Source of the DNA: Wenzhouxiangella sp.
GTDB lineage: Bacteria > Pseudomonadota > Gammaproteobacteria > Xanthomonadales > Wenzhouxiangellaceae
DNA length: 5,908 bases
Direction of reading: 5' to 3'
Assembly (NCBI GenBank): GCA_018400355.1
Contig: JAGYMV010000050.1
Coordinates: 1 to 5,908, forward strand
Both the position numbers and the translations under genes were made by a program. Position 1 is the stretch's first letter, and each line of letters begins with the position of its first letter. Positions 1 through 5,908 of the stretch are shown here, piece by piece. Below the pieces are notes generated by a model, which saw only the letters and a list, made by a program, of their open reading frames with translations, made no database searches and was not told where the DNA came from.

Positions 1-179
1 CCTGCGCCACAGCACACCGTGACCGATTGTGCCTCAGGCCAACGGGCACGGACGCACCGAAAAACGCGCTCGCCTGCGCGTTGCATCAGGTCATAGGCAT
101 CAATGCCCAATCCCGTGATGGCTGCACGGTCAAGCGCACGCACTTGATCGGACCGATATAATGCCAAGTCATGTCTCAT
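1..179 (-). CDS. nnr: NAD(P)H-hydrate epimerase (YjeF N-terminal domain), N-terminal fragment
   Basis: The enzyme family epimerises damaged NADHX/NADPHX so that the partner dehydratase can restore NAD(P)H; it is cytoplasmic. Only the first 59 codons are visible and the gene runs off the left edge. Read by eye on the minus strand, the protein shows the family's opening pattern: an aromatic residue followed by a Gln-Val-Arg-Ala-Leu-Asp helix (residues 8-17), then Gly-Ile-Asp-Ala-Tyr-Asp-Leu-Met with Arg-Ala-Gly (25-36), then Arg-Trp-Pro-Glu-Ala and a hydrophobic strand ending Cys-Cys-Gly-Ala-Gly (46-60), just before the expected Asn-Asn-Gly-Gly-Asp-Gly loop. The ATG at 179 is the only in-frame ATG near the conserved start; a TTG at 167 is the alternative. 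No Shine-Dalgarno sequence precedes it. It is divergent from queG, the neighbour it also has in E. coli. Whether the C-terminal dehydratase domain is present cannot be seen, so the symbol assumes the usual fused protein. Confidence 0.85.
   Translation of the reverse strand, partial: MRHDLALYRSDQVRALDRAAITGLGIDAYDLMQRAGERVFRCVRARWPEAQSVTVCCGA
157..162 (+). promoter_or_regulatory. Candidate -10 element for queG (TATAAT)
   Basis: A perfect TATAAT lies at 157-162, 8 nt before the queG ATG at 171. Transcription would normally begin 6-8 nt after the hexamer, at about 169-170, so the message would start almost at the start codon. That fits the absence of a Shine-Dalgarno sequence. No -35 hexamer is found at 16-18 nt (the sequence there is GC-rich), and there is no TGn extension. 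The site lies inside nnr codons for Ala-Leu-Tyr, so chance remains possible. Confidence 0.4.
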
Positions 180-1277
180 GATTCTGATTATAGGTCGGAC
201 CTGCCCGATGGCGTTGCCATGGTGTCGCAAATTAAGCGCTGGGGGGAGGCGTTGGGGTTTGATCAGGTGGGCATCAGCGACATCGATTTAAGCGCCTATG
301 AACCCAAACTGCAAGCCTGGCTAGATGCCGGCCTGCACGGTGAGATGGACTGGATGGCCAGTCACGGGACTAAGCGCACGCACCCAGAGCAATTGGTTCC
401 AGAGACCCGCTCTGTGATCGTTGTTCGCATGGATTACTTGCCAGCGGAAGCCACCCCCGTTGAGGCGTTGCTGGAGACGCCAGAGCGAGCCTGCATCTCA
501 CGTTATGCCTTGGGCCGGGACTACCACAAGGTATTGAGAAAGCGTCTTCAAACACTCGCCAGCCAAATCGAGGAGTGGATCGGTCCATTTGGCTATCGGG
601 TGTTTACCGACTCAGCCCCTGTCTTAGAAAAACCGCTGGCCGAAAAGGCGGGCTTGGGCTGGATTGGCAAGCACACCAATCTCTTGAATCGAACAGCGGG
701 GTCTTGGTTTTTTTTAGGCGAGATCTACACAGACCTCTCCCTGCCCACAGACGCCCCCGTCACCGATCACTGTGGCAGCTGCCGTCGGTGCATCGATGCC
801 TGCCCCACCGGTGCGATCACCGCGCCCTATCAGCTCGATGCCACACGCTGTATTTCTTATTTGACCATCGAGCTCAAAGGCTCGATTCCCGAGCCTTTCC
901 GAAAACCCATGGGCAATCGAATATACGGCTGCGATGACTGCCAAATGGTGTGCCCGTGGAACCGCTACGCACAGTTCAGTCAAGTCGATGACTTCAAGCC
1001 ACGCAAAGACCTAGACAGTGGCGAGTTGGTCGATCTGTTTTTGTGGGATGAAGCTCTATTTTTGGAGCGCACCGAAGGCAGTGCCATTCGTCGCATCGGA
1101 CACGAGCGATGGCTCCGAAACATTGCCGTGGCGCTGGGCAATGCGCCCACCTCACCCGCTGTCTTGAACGCCCTTGAGAGCCGTCGCCACCACCCCTCCT
1201 CGCTGGTCCGAGAACACGTGGAGTGGGCGCTCTCGCAACACGCCACCGATGAGACCAACCACCCCATACAATCCTGA
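171..1277 (+). CDS. queG: Epoxyqueuosine reductase QueG
   Basis: QueG reduces epoxyqueuosine to queuosine in the wobble position of GUN-decoding tRNAs, the last step of queuosine synthesis, using cobalamin and two [4Fe-4S] clusters in the cytoplasm. The 368-residue product matches the usual length of the E. coli-like form. The N-terminal part has Gly-Phe-Asp-Gln-Val-Gly-Ile (29-35) and His-Gly-Glu-Met-Asp-Trp-Met (56-62). Residues 147-168 (Asp-Ser-Ala-Pro...Leu-Glu-Lys...Gly-Trp-Ile-Gly-Lys-His) form the family signature; Asp147 is the likely proton donor by analogy. The ferredoxin-like part has Cys201, 204, 207 and 211 followed by Pro, then Cys227, 254, 257 and 261 followed by Pro, enough ligands for both clusters. 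A short helical tail follows. The start at 171 gives about 10-15 residues ahead of the conserved helix; ATG 219 is an alternative. Neither has a Shine-Dalgarno sequence, but 171 has a perfect -10 hexamer 8 nt upstream. No defects were seen. Confidence 0.95.
   Translation: MSHDSDYRSDLPDGVAMVSQIKRWGEALGFDQVGISDIDLSAYEPKLQAWLDAGLHGEMDWMASHGTKRTHPEQLVPETRSVIVVRMDYLPAEATPVEALLETPERACISRYALGRDYHKVLRKRLQTLASQIEEWIGPFGYRVFTDSAPVLEKPLAEKAGLGWIGKHTNLLNRTAGSWFFLGEIYTDLSLPTDAPVTDHCGSCRRCIDACPTGAITAPYQLDATRCISYLTIELKGSIPEPFRKPMGNRIYGCDDCQMVCPWNRYAQFSQVDDFKPRKDLDSGELVDLFLWDEALFLERTEGSAIRRIGHERWLRNIAVALGNAPTSPAVLNALESRRHHPSSLVREHVEWALSQHATDETNHPIQS
187..192 (-). promoter_or_regulatory. Candidate -10 element for nnr (TATAAT on minus strand)
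   Basis: The plus strand reads ATTATA here, which is TATAAT on the minus strand. It ends 7 nt before the proposed nnr ATG at 179, so initiation would fall at about 180-181 and give a leaderless or nearly leaderless message. It mirrors the queG -10 candidate at 157-162. No good -35 is seen upstream on the minus strand. The site falls inside queG codons 6-8. Confidence 0.4.
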
Positions 1278-1283
1278 TAAAAT
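1275..1283 (+). promoter_or_regulatory. Candidate extended -10 promoter for the aminotransferase gene
   Basis: TGATAAAAT at 1275-1283 fits an extended -10 (TGn followed by TAAAAT) and begins at the queG stop codon. It would start transcription near 1290, leaving about a 20-nt leader with a GGAA Shine-Dalgarno-like sequence at 1300-1303, 7 nt before the ATG at 1311. No -35 hexamer is evident. Read-through from queG across the 33-bp gap is equally possible. Confidence 0.3.
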
Positions 1284-1310
1284 GACACCAAATCGCATTG
1301 GAACTTCGAT

Positions 1311-2837
1311 ATGACGCGTGCACTCGACAAACTGGCCAAACTCCGCAACCACTCAGGCAAAGCGCTCACTGAGGGCTTATCTGATTCAGTGATTGAGCGG
1401 TTTGCCGAACAAGACCCTAATCTCGAGCAGGCCATTGAAATGGCCTGTGGCGTGATTGAATGCTGGGCGTCGGCTTACCCTGATTTGGTGGGCCAAGATG
1501 AGCAGCAGATCAAACAGGCCTTGCAGTCGGGCTATGTCAATTTTTATGCCAACGACGCCGTCAAACCCTATGTGGCATTGGCCGCCAAGGGGCCATGGAT
1601 TATTACCGTCAAAGGTCGGGTTCTGCATGACTCAGGCGGGTATGGCATGCTCGGGTTTGGGCACGCCCCAGACAAGATCATTCAGTCCATGGCCCAACCC
1701 CATGTCATGGCCAACATCATGACCCCAAGCTTTTCGCATTTGCGCTTCAATGAAGCCCTGCGTCGGGAAATTGGCCACGCCCGAACCTCTGGGTGTCCCT
1801 ATGCGCAGTTTTTGTGCATGAACTCCGGTTCAGAATCGGTCTCAGTGGGTGCCCGCATTGCCGATGTCAATGCCAAACACCAAACCGACCCCGGTGGACC
1901 CAAAGCCGGCCACACCATCAAGAACTTATCACTGGCCGGCGGCTTCCATGGCCGAACCGACCGCCCTGCGCGATACTCGGATTCCACACGACCCACTTAC
2001 ATGGCGCATCTGGCCTCGTATCGAGACCAAGACAGCTTGCTCACCGTTGAACCCAACAACCTAGAGCATTTGCGAGAGGTGTTTGCTCAGGCAGAGAAAC
2101 ACCAGGTCTTCATTGAGGCCTTCTTTATGGAACCGGTGATGGGCGAAGGCAATCCCGGGGCTGCCATCACACCAGAGTTTTATGCATTGGCACGAGAACT
2201 CACCGAGGCGCACGGCACCGTCTTGTTGGTGGATTCGATTCAGGCGGGTCTTCGAGCCACTGGGACCTTGTCGATTGTTGACTACCCGGGCTTTGAAACA
2301 TTGCCACCACCGGATATGGAGACTTATTCCAAAGCGCTCAATGCGGGCCAATACCCCCTCTCAGTTCTGGCCATGAGTCAAAGAGCGGCTGATCTCTATC
2401 GGAAAGGCATCTACGGCAACACGATGACCGCCAACCCTCGAGCACTCGATGTGGGCACCACGGTGTTGCAAAGCATCACAACTGAGCTCAGAGCCAACAT
2501 CGTAGCGCGTGGTCAAGAGTTTCTTGATCAGTTCAATCAACTCAAAGATGAGCTCGATGGGCCCATCACTGCCGTCCAAGGCACCGGCCTGTTATTTTCT
2601 GTTGAGCTCGACCACCATCAGTACAAAGCCTATGGGGCCCACTCAACCGAAGAATACATGCGCTTGAAAGGCATCAATGTCATCCACGGCGGTGAAAACT
2701 CACTTCGATTCACACCGGTGTTTGCCACCACGAGTGCGGAGGTGGACTTAATCGTCTCAGCCACTCGAGATGCCCTCTTGCATGGCCCCAAAAAGCAAAG
2801 CTCTCAGGACCATTCGCAAGCAGAACAAGCCGCCTAG
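1311..2837 (+). CDS. Class III (fold-type I) PLP-dependent aminotransferase, substrate unknown
   Basis: This is a 508-residue cytoplasmic PLP enzyme of the family that includes GABA, ornithine and acetylornithine aminotransferases. The order of motifs supports this. Asn171-Ser-Gly-Ser-Glu should hold the cofactor phosphate. Gly-Phe-His-Gly-Arg-Thr is at 211-216. Met-Glu-Pro-Val-Met-Gly-Glu-Gly at 273-280 matches the Glu-Pro-Val-x-Gly-Glu-Gly motif. Asp308 should pair with the pyridine nitrogen. Lys341 in Tyr-Ser-Lys-Ala-Leu is the predicted Schiff-base lysine. Gly-Asn-Thr-Met-Thr-Ala-Asn-Pro is at 369-376, and Leu-Arg-Phe-Thr-Pro at 465-469 carries a possible carboxylate-binding Arg466. The protein is longer than typical members (about 400-460), with about 80 extra N-terminal residues before the core and a polar Gln/Ser-rich tail (about 493-508). 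Residue 309 is Ser where the family usually has Glu. The start has GGAA 7 nt upstream. The gene is co-directional with queG but shows no evident functional link to it. No specific substrate can be named. Confidence 0.88.
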   Translation: MTRALDKLAKLRNHSGKALTEGLSDSVIERFAEQDPNLEQAIEMACGVIECWASAYPDLVGQDEQQIKQALQSGYVNFYANDAVKPYVALAAKGPWIITVKGRVLHDSGGYGMLGFGHAPDKIIQSMAQPHVMANIMTPSFSHLRFNEALRREIGHARTSGCPYAQFLCMNSGSESVSVGARIADVNAKHQTDPGGPKAGHTIKNLSLAGGFHGRTDRPARYSDSTRPTYMAHLASYRDQDSLLTVEPNNLEHLREVFAQAEKHQVFIEAFFMEPVMGEGNPGAAITPEFYALARELTEAHGTVLLVDSIQAGLRATGTLSIVDYPGFETLPPPDMETYSKALNAGQYPLSVLAMSQRAADLYRKGIYGNTMTANPRALDVGTTVLQSITTELRANIVARGQEFLDQFNQLKDELDGPITAVQGTGLLFSVELDHHQYKAYGAHSTEEYMRLKGINVIHGGENSLRFTPVFATTSAEVDLIVSATRDALLHGPKKQSSQDHSQAEQAA

Positions 2838-2873
2838 CCAGCTTGGCTGATGCCTCGTTGGTGAGCGTCGTGA

Positions 2874-3041
2874 TTACAGGACGGCGCCAACGGCCATCAG
2901 CAAGCCCACCTGTGCCACCAACAGCAAACTCAAGGCCAGCGTTTCTTTCATCACCATCCCCATCCATCGCTTGATGGCTTGGGTCGTGTGAGTGGCGGTG
3001 TGGCGCATGGGGGTGTTGCGTCGAGCTTGTGCGTTGTACAT
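2874..3041 (-). CDS. Small predicted membrane protein (55 residues), hypothetical
   Basis: I do not recognise this gene. The minus strand reads ATG at 3041 to TAA at 2874, 55 codons plus stop. The first half (1-32) is basic and polar, with Arg7, Arg8, Arg13, Lys24, Arg25 and Lys32, His14 and His18, and several Thr. Residues 33-55 are a nearly unbroken hydrophobic stretch rich in Leu, Val, Ala and Gly, long enough for one membrane helix and running to the very C terminus. Positive charges before the helix predict an N-terminus inside the cell. A GGAG Shine-Dalgarno sequence at 3053-3050 sits 8 nt before the ATG, which is the strongest ribosome-binding signal in the window. The frame lies 110 bp beyond the phoU stop on the same strand and ends 36 bp from the convergent aminotransferase stop. 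It could be a distal member of the pst-phoU transcript or an independent gene. Coding status rests on the start signal and composition only. Confidence 0.55.
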   Translation of the reverse strand: MYNAQARRNTPMRHTATHTTQAIKRWMGMVMKETLALSLLLVAQVGLLMAVGAVL

Positions 3042-3049
3042 GGTTAAAA

Positions 3050-3053
3050 CTCC
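3050..3053 (-). promoter_or_regulatory. Shine-Dalgarno sequence of the 55-codon gene
   Basis: The plus-strand CTCC reads GGAG on the minus strand, followed by an 8-nt A/T-rich spacer and ATG at 3041. It decides the start of the small reading frame and is the main evidence that the frame is translated. Confidence 0.55.
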
Positions 3054-3111
3054 ATCGTGGGTTGATGGGGTTATTTAACCAAGGGCTGTTCTCAAAACAT
3101 GAGAAATAGAA

Positions 3112-3134
3112 AAGCTCTCTATAATCAGGAGCTT
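3112..3134 (-). terminator. Possible weak rho-independent terminator after phoU
   Basis: On the minus strand, AAGCTC (3134-3129) pairs with GAGCTT (3117-3112) across an 11-nt loop, and the stem runs into a pyrimidine-rich tail (TTCTATTTCT). It starts 17 nt past the phoU stop. The stem is short and only half GC, so termination would be partial at best; it could separate phoU from the small frame downstream. A 10-bp palindrome, GCTTGCAAGC, overlaps it at 3131-3140. Confidence 0.3.
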
Positions 3135-3151
3135 GCAAGCCTTCTCAGCGG

Positions 3152-3868
3152 CTAGTCGCTCTCGCCCAGACTTTGCTCGATCTCTTCTGCCGAGGCGCGC
3201 CGAATGTCTTTGCCCTCGACCATGTAGACGATGTACTCACCGATGTTTTTGGCGTGGTCGCCAATTCGCTCCAATGAGCGCGCCACCCAGATGGAATCAA
3301 GAATCCGGCTTGTGTTGCGTGGCTCTTCAACCAAATAGCTGTAGTATTGGCGCAAAATCGCCTCGTATTCAGAATCGACTTTCTGATCTTGGCGTTTTAA
3401 GGCAATCGCCACCTCAGGCTCGAGTCGTGCAAAACCATTGAGCGCATCTCGAATCATGGCGCGTACATGCGCCCCCATGGTCTCAAGCTCGCGGTAATTG
3501 CCTCGAGGGCGGTCTCTGCTGACCAGACGGATGGCCATTTTGGCGATTTGCTCTGCCTCATCGCCCACCCGCTCTAAATCATTGACGGTTTTAATGATGG
3601 CCATGACCAGACGAAGATCACTCGCCGTCGGTTGGCGCCTGGCCAGAATCTGAATGCATTGCTGATCAATCTGCTTTTCCATCTGATTGACCTGATGATC
3701 GTTCTCGATCACCTGCTCAGCGCGCGCTGATTCGCCCTCAATTAAGGCGGTGATGGCATCGGCGATCATCTGCTCAGCGAGCCCGCCCATAGTCATCACA
3801 TCTTTACGCAAATCCTCCAGCTCTTGATTGAACTGGCGCGATATGTGCTGGTGAAAGTGTTCTTCCAT
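3152..3868 (-). CDS. phoU: Phosphate signalling/transport accessory protein PhoU
   Basis: PhoU is a cytoplasmic, all-helical protein. It links the Pst transporter to the PhoR-PhoB two-component system and damps phosphate uptake and the Pho response when phosphate is plentiful. The 238-residue product is full family length and has the two repeated three-helix PhoU domains. Each carries the metal-binding signature: Leu-Glu99-Arg-Val-Gly-Asp103-Glu-Ala in the first half and Leu-Glu200-Arg-Ile-Gly-Asp204-His-Ala in the second. The N-terminus (Phe, His-Ile-Ser, Phe-Asn-Gln-Glu-Leu) matches PhoU openings. The ATG at 3868 has GGA (3877-3875) 6 nt upstream. It lies 32 bp after pstB on the same strand, the normal last position in a pstSCAB-phoU operon. 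Its control is probably that of the operon (PhoB), but the operon promoter is outside the window. Confidence 0.97.
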   Translation of the reverse strand: MEEHFHQHISRQFNQELEDLRKDVMTMGGLAEQMIADAITALIEGESARAEQVIENDHQVNQMEKQIDQQCIQILARRQPTASDLRLVMAIIKTVNDLERVGDEAEQIAKMAIRLVSRDRPRGNYRELETMGAHVRAMIRDALNGFARLEPEVAIALKRQDQKVDSEYEAILRQYYSYLVEEPRNTSRILDSIWVARSLERIGDHAKNIGEYIVYMVEGKDIRRASAEEIEQSLGESD

Positions 3869-3900
3869 AATTTTTCCAATCTAGGCCTTGGCCCTATTGA

Positions 3901-4719
3901 TCAGCCGTATCGGCCGGTGATGTAGTCTTCCGTGGCTTTCTCACTGGGATTGGTGAAAAGCTTCGCGGTATCGTCATACTCTATCAGCTCGCCCAAGTAC
4001 ATGTAGGCCGTGAAGTCTGACACCCGCGCGGCTTGCTGCATATTATGAGTGACAATCACAATCGTATAAGATTCCTTAAGATCGATGATCAATTCTTCAA
4101 CCTTGGCCGTCGAGATGGGATCCAACGCGGAGCATGGCTCATCGAGCAAAATCACCTCAGGCTCAATGGCTATGGCGCGCGCAATGACCAAACGCTGCTG
4201 CTGACCACCGGAAAGCCCAAAGGCATTGTCATCCAAACGGTCTTTCACCTCATCCCACAAAGCGGCGCGCTTTAAGGAACGCTCAACAACTTCATCCAAT
4301 GTTCGTTTGCTTCTAATGCCCTGCAAACGCAGACCATAGGCCACATTGTCATAGATCGACTTCGGGAATGGATTGGGCTTTTGGAAAACCATGCCCACCT
4401 TTCGCCGCAGCTCAGGCACGTCAATGGATGGCTTGTAAATGTCATCGCCATCGATCTTGACCTCGCCTTCAATCCGGCAAGAGTCCACCAAATCGTTCAT
4501 TCGATTGAAGCACCTCAACAGCGTGGATTTCCCACACCCACTGGGACCGATGAAGGCGGTGACGCGTTGCGAGGGGATCTGCATGCTGATGCTCTTCAAC
4601 GCATGCGTCTGACCGTAGTAGAGGTTGAGATCATTGGTCTCAAGCGCAATGGCCTCATGATTGAGGTTCAGGCGCGGTCGATTGGCATCGAGCCCGGCAT
4701 TTTGATTCACAGTCACCAT
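3901..4719 (-). CDS. pstB: Phosphate ABC transporter ATP-binding protein PstB
   Basis: PstB is the ATPase of the high-affinity phosphate importer PstSCAB; it works as a dimer on the inner face of the membrane under PstA and PstC. The 272-residue sequence contains every ABC motif. Walker A is Gly58-Pro-Ser-Gly-Cys-Gly-Lys64-Ser-Thr66. Q-loop Gln113 sits in Phe-Gln-Lys-Pro-Asn-Pro-Phe-Pro, which is characteristic of PstB. The signature is Leu169-Ser-Gly-Gly-Gln-Gln-Gln-Arg. Walker B ends Asp193-Glu194-Pro-Cys-Ser-Ala-Leu-Asp. The switch His225 is in Thr-His-Asn-Met. The C-terminus, Asp-Tyr-Ile-Thr-Gly-Arg-Tyr-Gly, is also typical. About 25 variable residues precede the ABC core. The ATG at 4719 has GGA (4730-4728) 8 nt upstream and follows the pstA stop by 19 bp, suggesting coupled translation in one operon. 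Confidence 0.98.
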   Translation of the reverse strand: MVTVNQNAGLDANRPRLNLNHEAIALETNDLNLYYGQTHALKSISMQIPSQRVTAFIGPSGCGKSTLLRCFNRMNDLVDSCRIEGEVKIDGDDIYKPSIDVPELRRKVGMVFQKPNPFPKSIYDNVAYGLRLQGIRSKRTLDEVVERSLKRAALWDEVKDRLDDNAFGLSGGQQQRLVIARAIAIEPEVILLDEPCSALDPISTAKVEELIIDLKESYTIVIVTHNMQQAARVSDFTAYMYLGELIEYDDTAKLFTNPSEKATEDYITGRYG

Positions 4720-4738
4720 AGTTCTATTCCATTAATCA

Positions 4739-5908
4739 TCAATCACTGTCACTCTTATATCGCTCTCTAAGTCGATTTCGAATGGCAATGGCGGTTAAAT
4801 TCAGCAACAAAATCAACGCCACCAACACAAATGCTGTTGCATACACCAGCGGGCGGCCGGCTTCGACATTGGGGCTTTGAAAGCCCACATCATAAATGTG
4901 GAAACCCAAATGCATGATGCGACGTTCCAAGTGGATGTAGGGGAACTCACCATCCACCGGCAAATTGGGCGCCAGCTTCACCACCCCAACGAGCATCAAT
5001 GGTGCGACCTCACCGGCCGCTCGAGCGACCGCCAGAATCAGCCCAGTCATCATGGCCGGTGTGCTCACCGGCACAATCACTTTCCAGAGGGTCTCAGACT
5101 TGGTCGCCCCCAGCGCAAGTGACCCCTCACGCATGGCTTTGGGGATGCGGGTCAAACCTTCCTCGGTCGACACAATGACCACCGGCAATGTCAAAAGCGC
5201 CAGCGTCAAAGAGGCCCAAATCAGACCCGGCGAACCAAATGTGGGTGCCGGCAGCGCCTCGGGATAGAACCATTGATCAATATTGCCGCCCAAGAAGTAC
5301 ACAAAAAAGCCCAGACCAAATACACCAAAAACGATCGAGGGCACACCGGCCAGGTTGTTGACGGAAATTCGAATCATCCGAGTGATGGGCCCTTGGTGGG
5401 CATATTCCCGCAAGTAGATCGCCGCCAACACACCAAAAGGTGTGACCACGATGGACATGATCATGACCATCATCACCGTGCCAAAGATGGCCGGCAAGAT
5501 TCCGCCCTCGGTGTTGGCCTCGCGGGGGTACTCGCTCAAGAACTCCCAGAATCGGGAACCATATTCTGCGAATTTCTGGCCCAGTCCGAGGGTGTTGGCG
5601 CGGGTGGCACGCACCACTTGAGCCAACGGAATCGTGACCGTGCGTCCATCGGCTGTGCGCGCGATCAGGGCATCTCGAAGCGATCGGTCTCGAACCGCCC
5701 TGAGCTCTTGAAACAAGACCTCATACTGCGCGTTGAACTCGGCAACAGCCTGCTCAATTTCGGCATATCTTGTCGCTTTGGCCTGTTCACTCAAGCCACT
5801 GGATAACTCAATCCGACGACGCCGGATACCTAGCAAGATCAGTAGGCAAAGGATCACCCTGAAAAATAGCTCACCATCGATGCGTTTTTGAATAACCAAC
5901 CCCAGCTT
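4739..5908 (-). CDS. pstA: Phosphate ABC transporter permease PstA (long form), 5' end outside the window
   Basis: PstA and PstC form the membrane channel of the phosphate importer. The visible frame ends at 4739 and stays open through the last base at 5908. A TTG at 5899 can be read as a start, but continuation past the edge is more likely because long-form PstA proteins have several hundred residues here. Counting from that TTG (386 residues), 35-80 are a charged, helical, coiled-coil-like segment; 127-135 (Glu-Ala-Asn-Thr-Glu-Gly-Gly) lead into the permease. Hydrophobic helices lie near 134-162, 183-204, 227-245, 279-303 and 350-374. The cytoplasmic EAA loop that contacts PstB is at 246-277 (Glu-Glu-Gly-Leu-Thr-Arg-Ile-Pro...Gly-Ala-Thr-Lys). 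Residues 328-345 (Ile-Met-His-Leu-Gly-Phe-His-Ile...Pro-Asn-Val) are typical of the long PstA group. Residues 11-25 are unexpectedly hydrophobic for the linker. The tail Arg-Glu-Arg-Tyr-Lys is basic and cytoplasmic. Confidence 0.93.
   Translation of the reverse strand, partial: KLGLVIQKRIDGELFFRVILCLLILLGIRRRRIELSSGLSEQAKATRYAEIEQAVAEFNAQYEVLFQELRAVRDRSLRDALIARTADGRTVTIPLAQVVRATRANTLGLGQKFAEYGSRFWEFLSEYPREANTEGGILPAIFGTVMMVMIMSIVVTPFGVLAAIYLREYAHQGPITRMIRISVNNLAGVPSIVFGVFGLGFFVYFLGGNIDQWFYPEALPAPTFGSPGLIWASLTLALLTLPVVIVSTEEGLTRIPKAMREGSLALGATKSETLWKVIVPVSTPAMMTGLILAVARAAGEVAPLMLVGVVKLAPNLPVDGEFPYIHLERRIMHLGFHIYDVGFQSPNVEAGRPLVYATAFVLVALILLLNLTAIAIRNRLRERYKSDSD

Noticed and set aside
708..715. 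A run of eight T in queG that might cause slippage or mark a frameshift.
   Set aside because: The reading frame stays intact and encodes the family's Trp-Phe-Phe-Leu-Gly-Glu segment exactly, so there is no sign of a frame change.
575..937. A 120-codon frame on the plus strand inside queG.
   Set aside because: It is the +2 shadow of queG across its conserved Cys region; the translation is Arg/His/Cys-rich and carries no domain.
980..1435. A 151-codon frame on the minus strand across the queG-aminotransferase junction, with further frames nested in it.
   Set aside because: It is antisense to two well-supported genes, low in complexity and Ser/Arg-rich, and shows no family pattern.
2836..2848. 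Inverted repeat AGCCA-GCT-TGGCT at the end of the aminotransferase gene, considered as a terminator.
   Set aside because: The stem is only 5 bp, begins inside the stop codon, and has no T-run on either strand.
3120..3125. TATAAT on the plus strand in the phoU spacer, considered as a promoter.
   Set aside because: There is no -35 at the right distance, and it points into the antisense strand of phoU with no plus-strand gene downstream; it lies in the loop of the hairpin at 3112-3134.
2710..3138. A 142-codon open frame on the minus strand overlapping the end of the aminotransferase gene and the spacer.
   Set aside because: Much of it is antisense to a well-supported coding region, its composition is His/Pro/Trp-rich without recognisable motifs, and it conflicts with the 55-codon frame on the same strand, which has a better start signal.
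3884..3893. GGCC-TT-GGCC in the pstB-phoU gap, considered as an attenuating hairpin.
   Set aside because: A 4-bp stem with a 2-nt loop cannot fold stably and there is no T-rich tail.
5273..5806. A 177-codon frame on the plus strand opposite pstA.
   Set aside because: It is antisense to clearly conserved permease sequence, rich in His, Asp and Gly, and has no plausible start signal or domain.

Overview
The window reads as ordinary proteobacterial chromosome, most likely a gammaproteobacterium. Three things point that way. The queG gene is divergent from nnr (yjeF), an arrangement known from Escherichia coli. The pst genes run pstA-pstB-phoU. The PstA is the long type, with a charged coiled-coil linker ahead of the permease domain, as in Pseudomonas-like bacteria. 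Codon use looks even throughout, at moderate GC. I see no tRNA, rRNA, insertion sequence, CRISPR array or prophage gene. The species cannot be told from the sequence.

Left part (1-1277): the first 59 codons of an NAD(P)H-hydrate epimerase gene (nnr/yjeF family) run leftward out of the window. The complete queG, epoxyqueuosine reductase, runs rightward. If the best starts are right, the two coding regions overlap head-to-head by 9 bp. Each ATG sits 7-8 nt behind a perfect TATAAT hexamer on its own strand, which suggests divergent, near-leaderless transcription.

Middle part (1311-3151): a 508-residue fold-type I, class III PLP aminotransferase of unassigned substrate follows queG by 33 bp. It has an unusual Asp-Ser-Ile-Gln in place of the usual Asp-Glu-Val/Ile-Gln cofactor motif. 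The 314-bp gap between it and phoU holds a 55-codon reading frame on the minus strand. This frame has a good Shine-Dalgarno sequence and one predicted C-terminal membrane helix. A weak hairpin with a U-rich tail lies between this small frame and phoU.

Right part (3152-5908): phoU, pstB and the 3' part of pstA lie on the minus strand with short gaps (32 and 19 bp), so they form the distal end of a phosphate-uptake operon. PstA (with PstC, outside the window) forms the channel, PstB supplies ATP hydrolysis, and PhoU links transporter activity to phosphate signalling. The pstA frame is still open at the right edge of the window. I found no convincing new system. The items most worth a second look are the divergent start region, the small membrane protein and the atypical aminotransferase.
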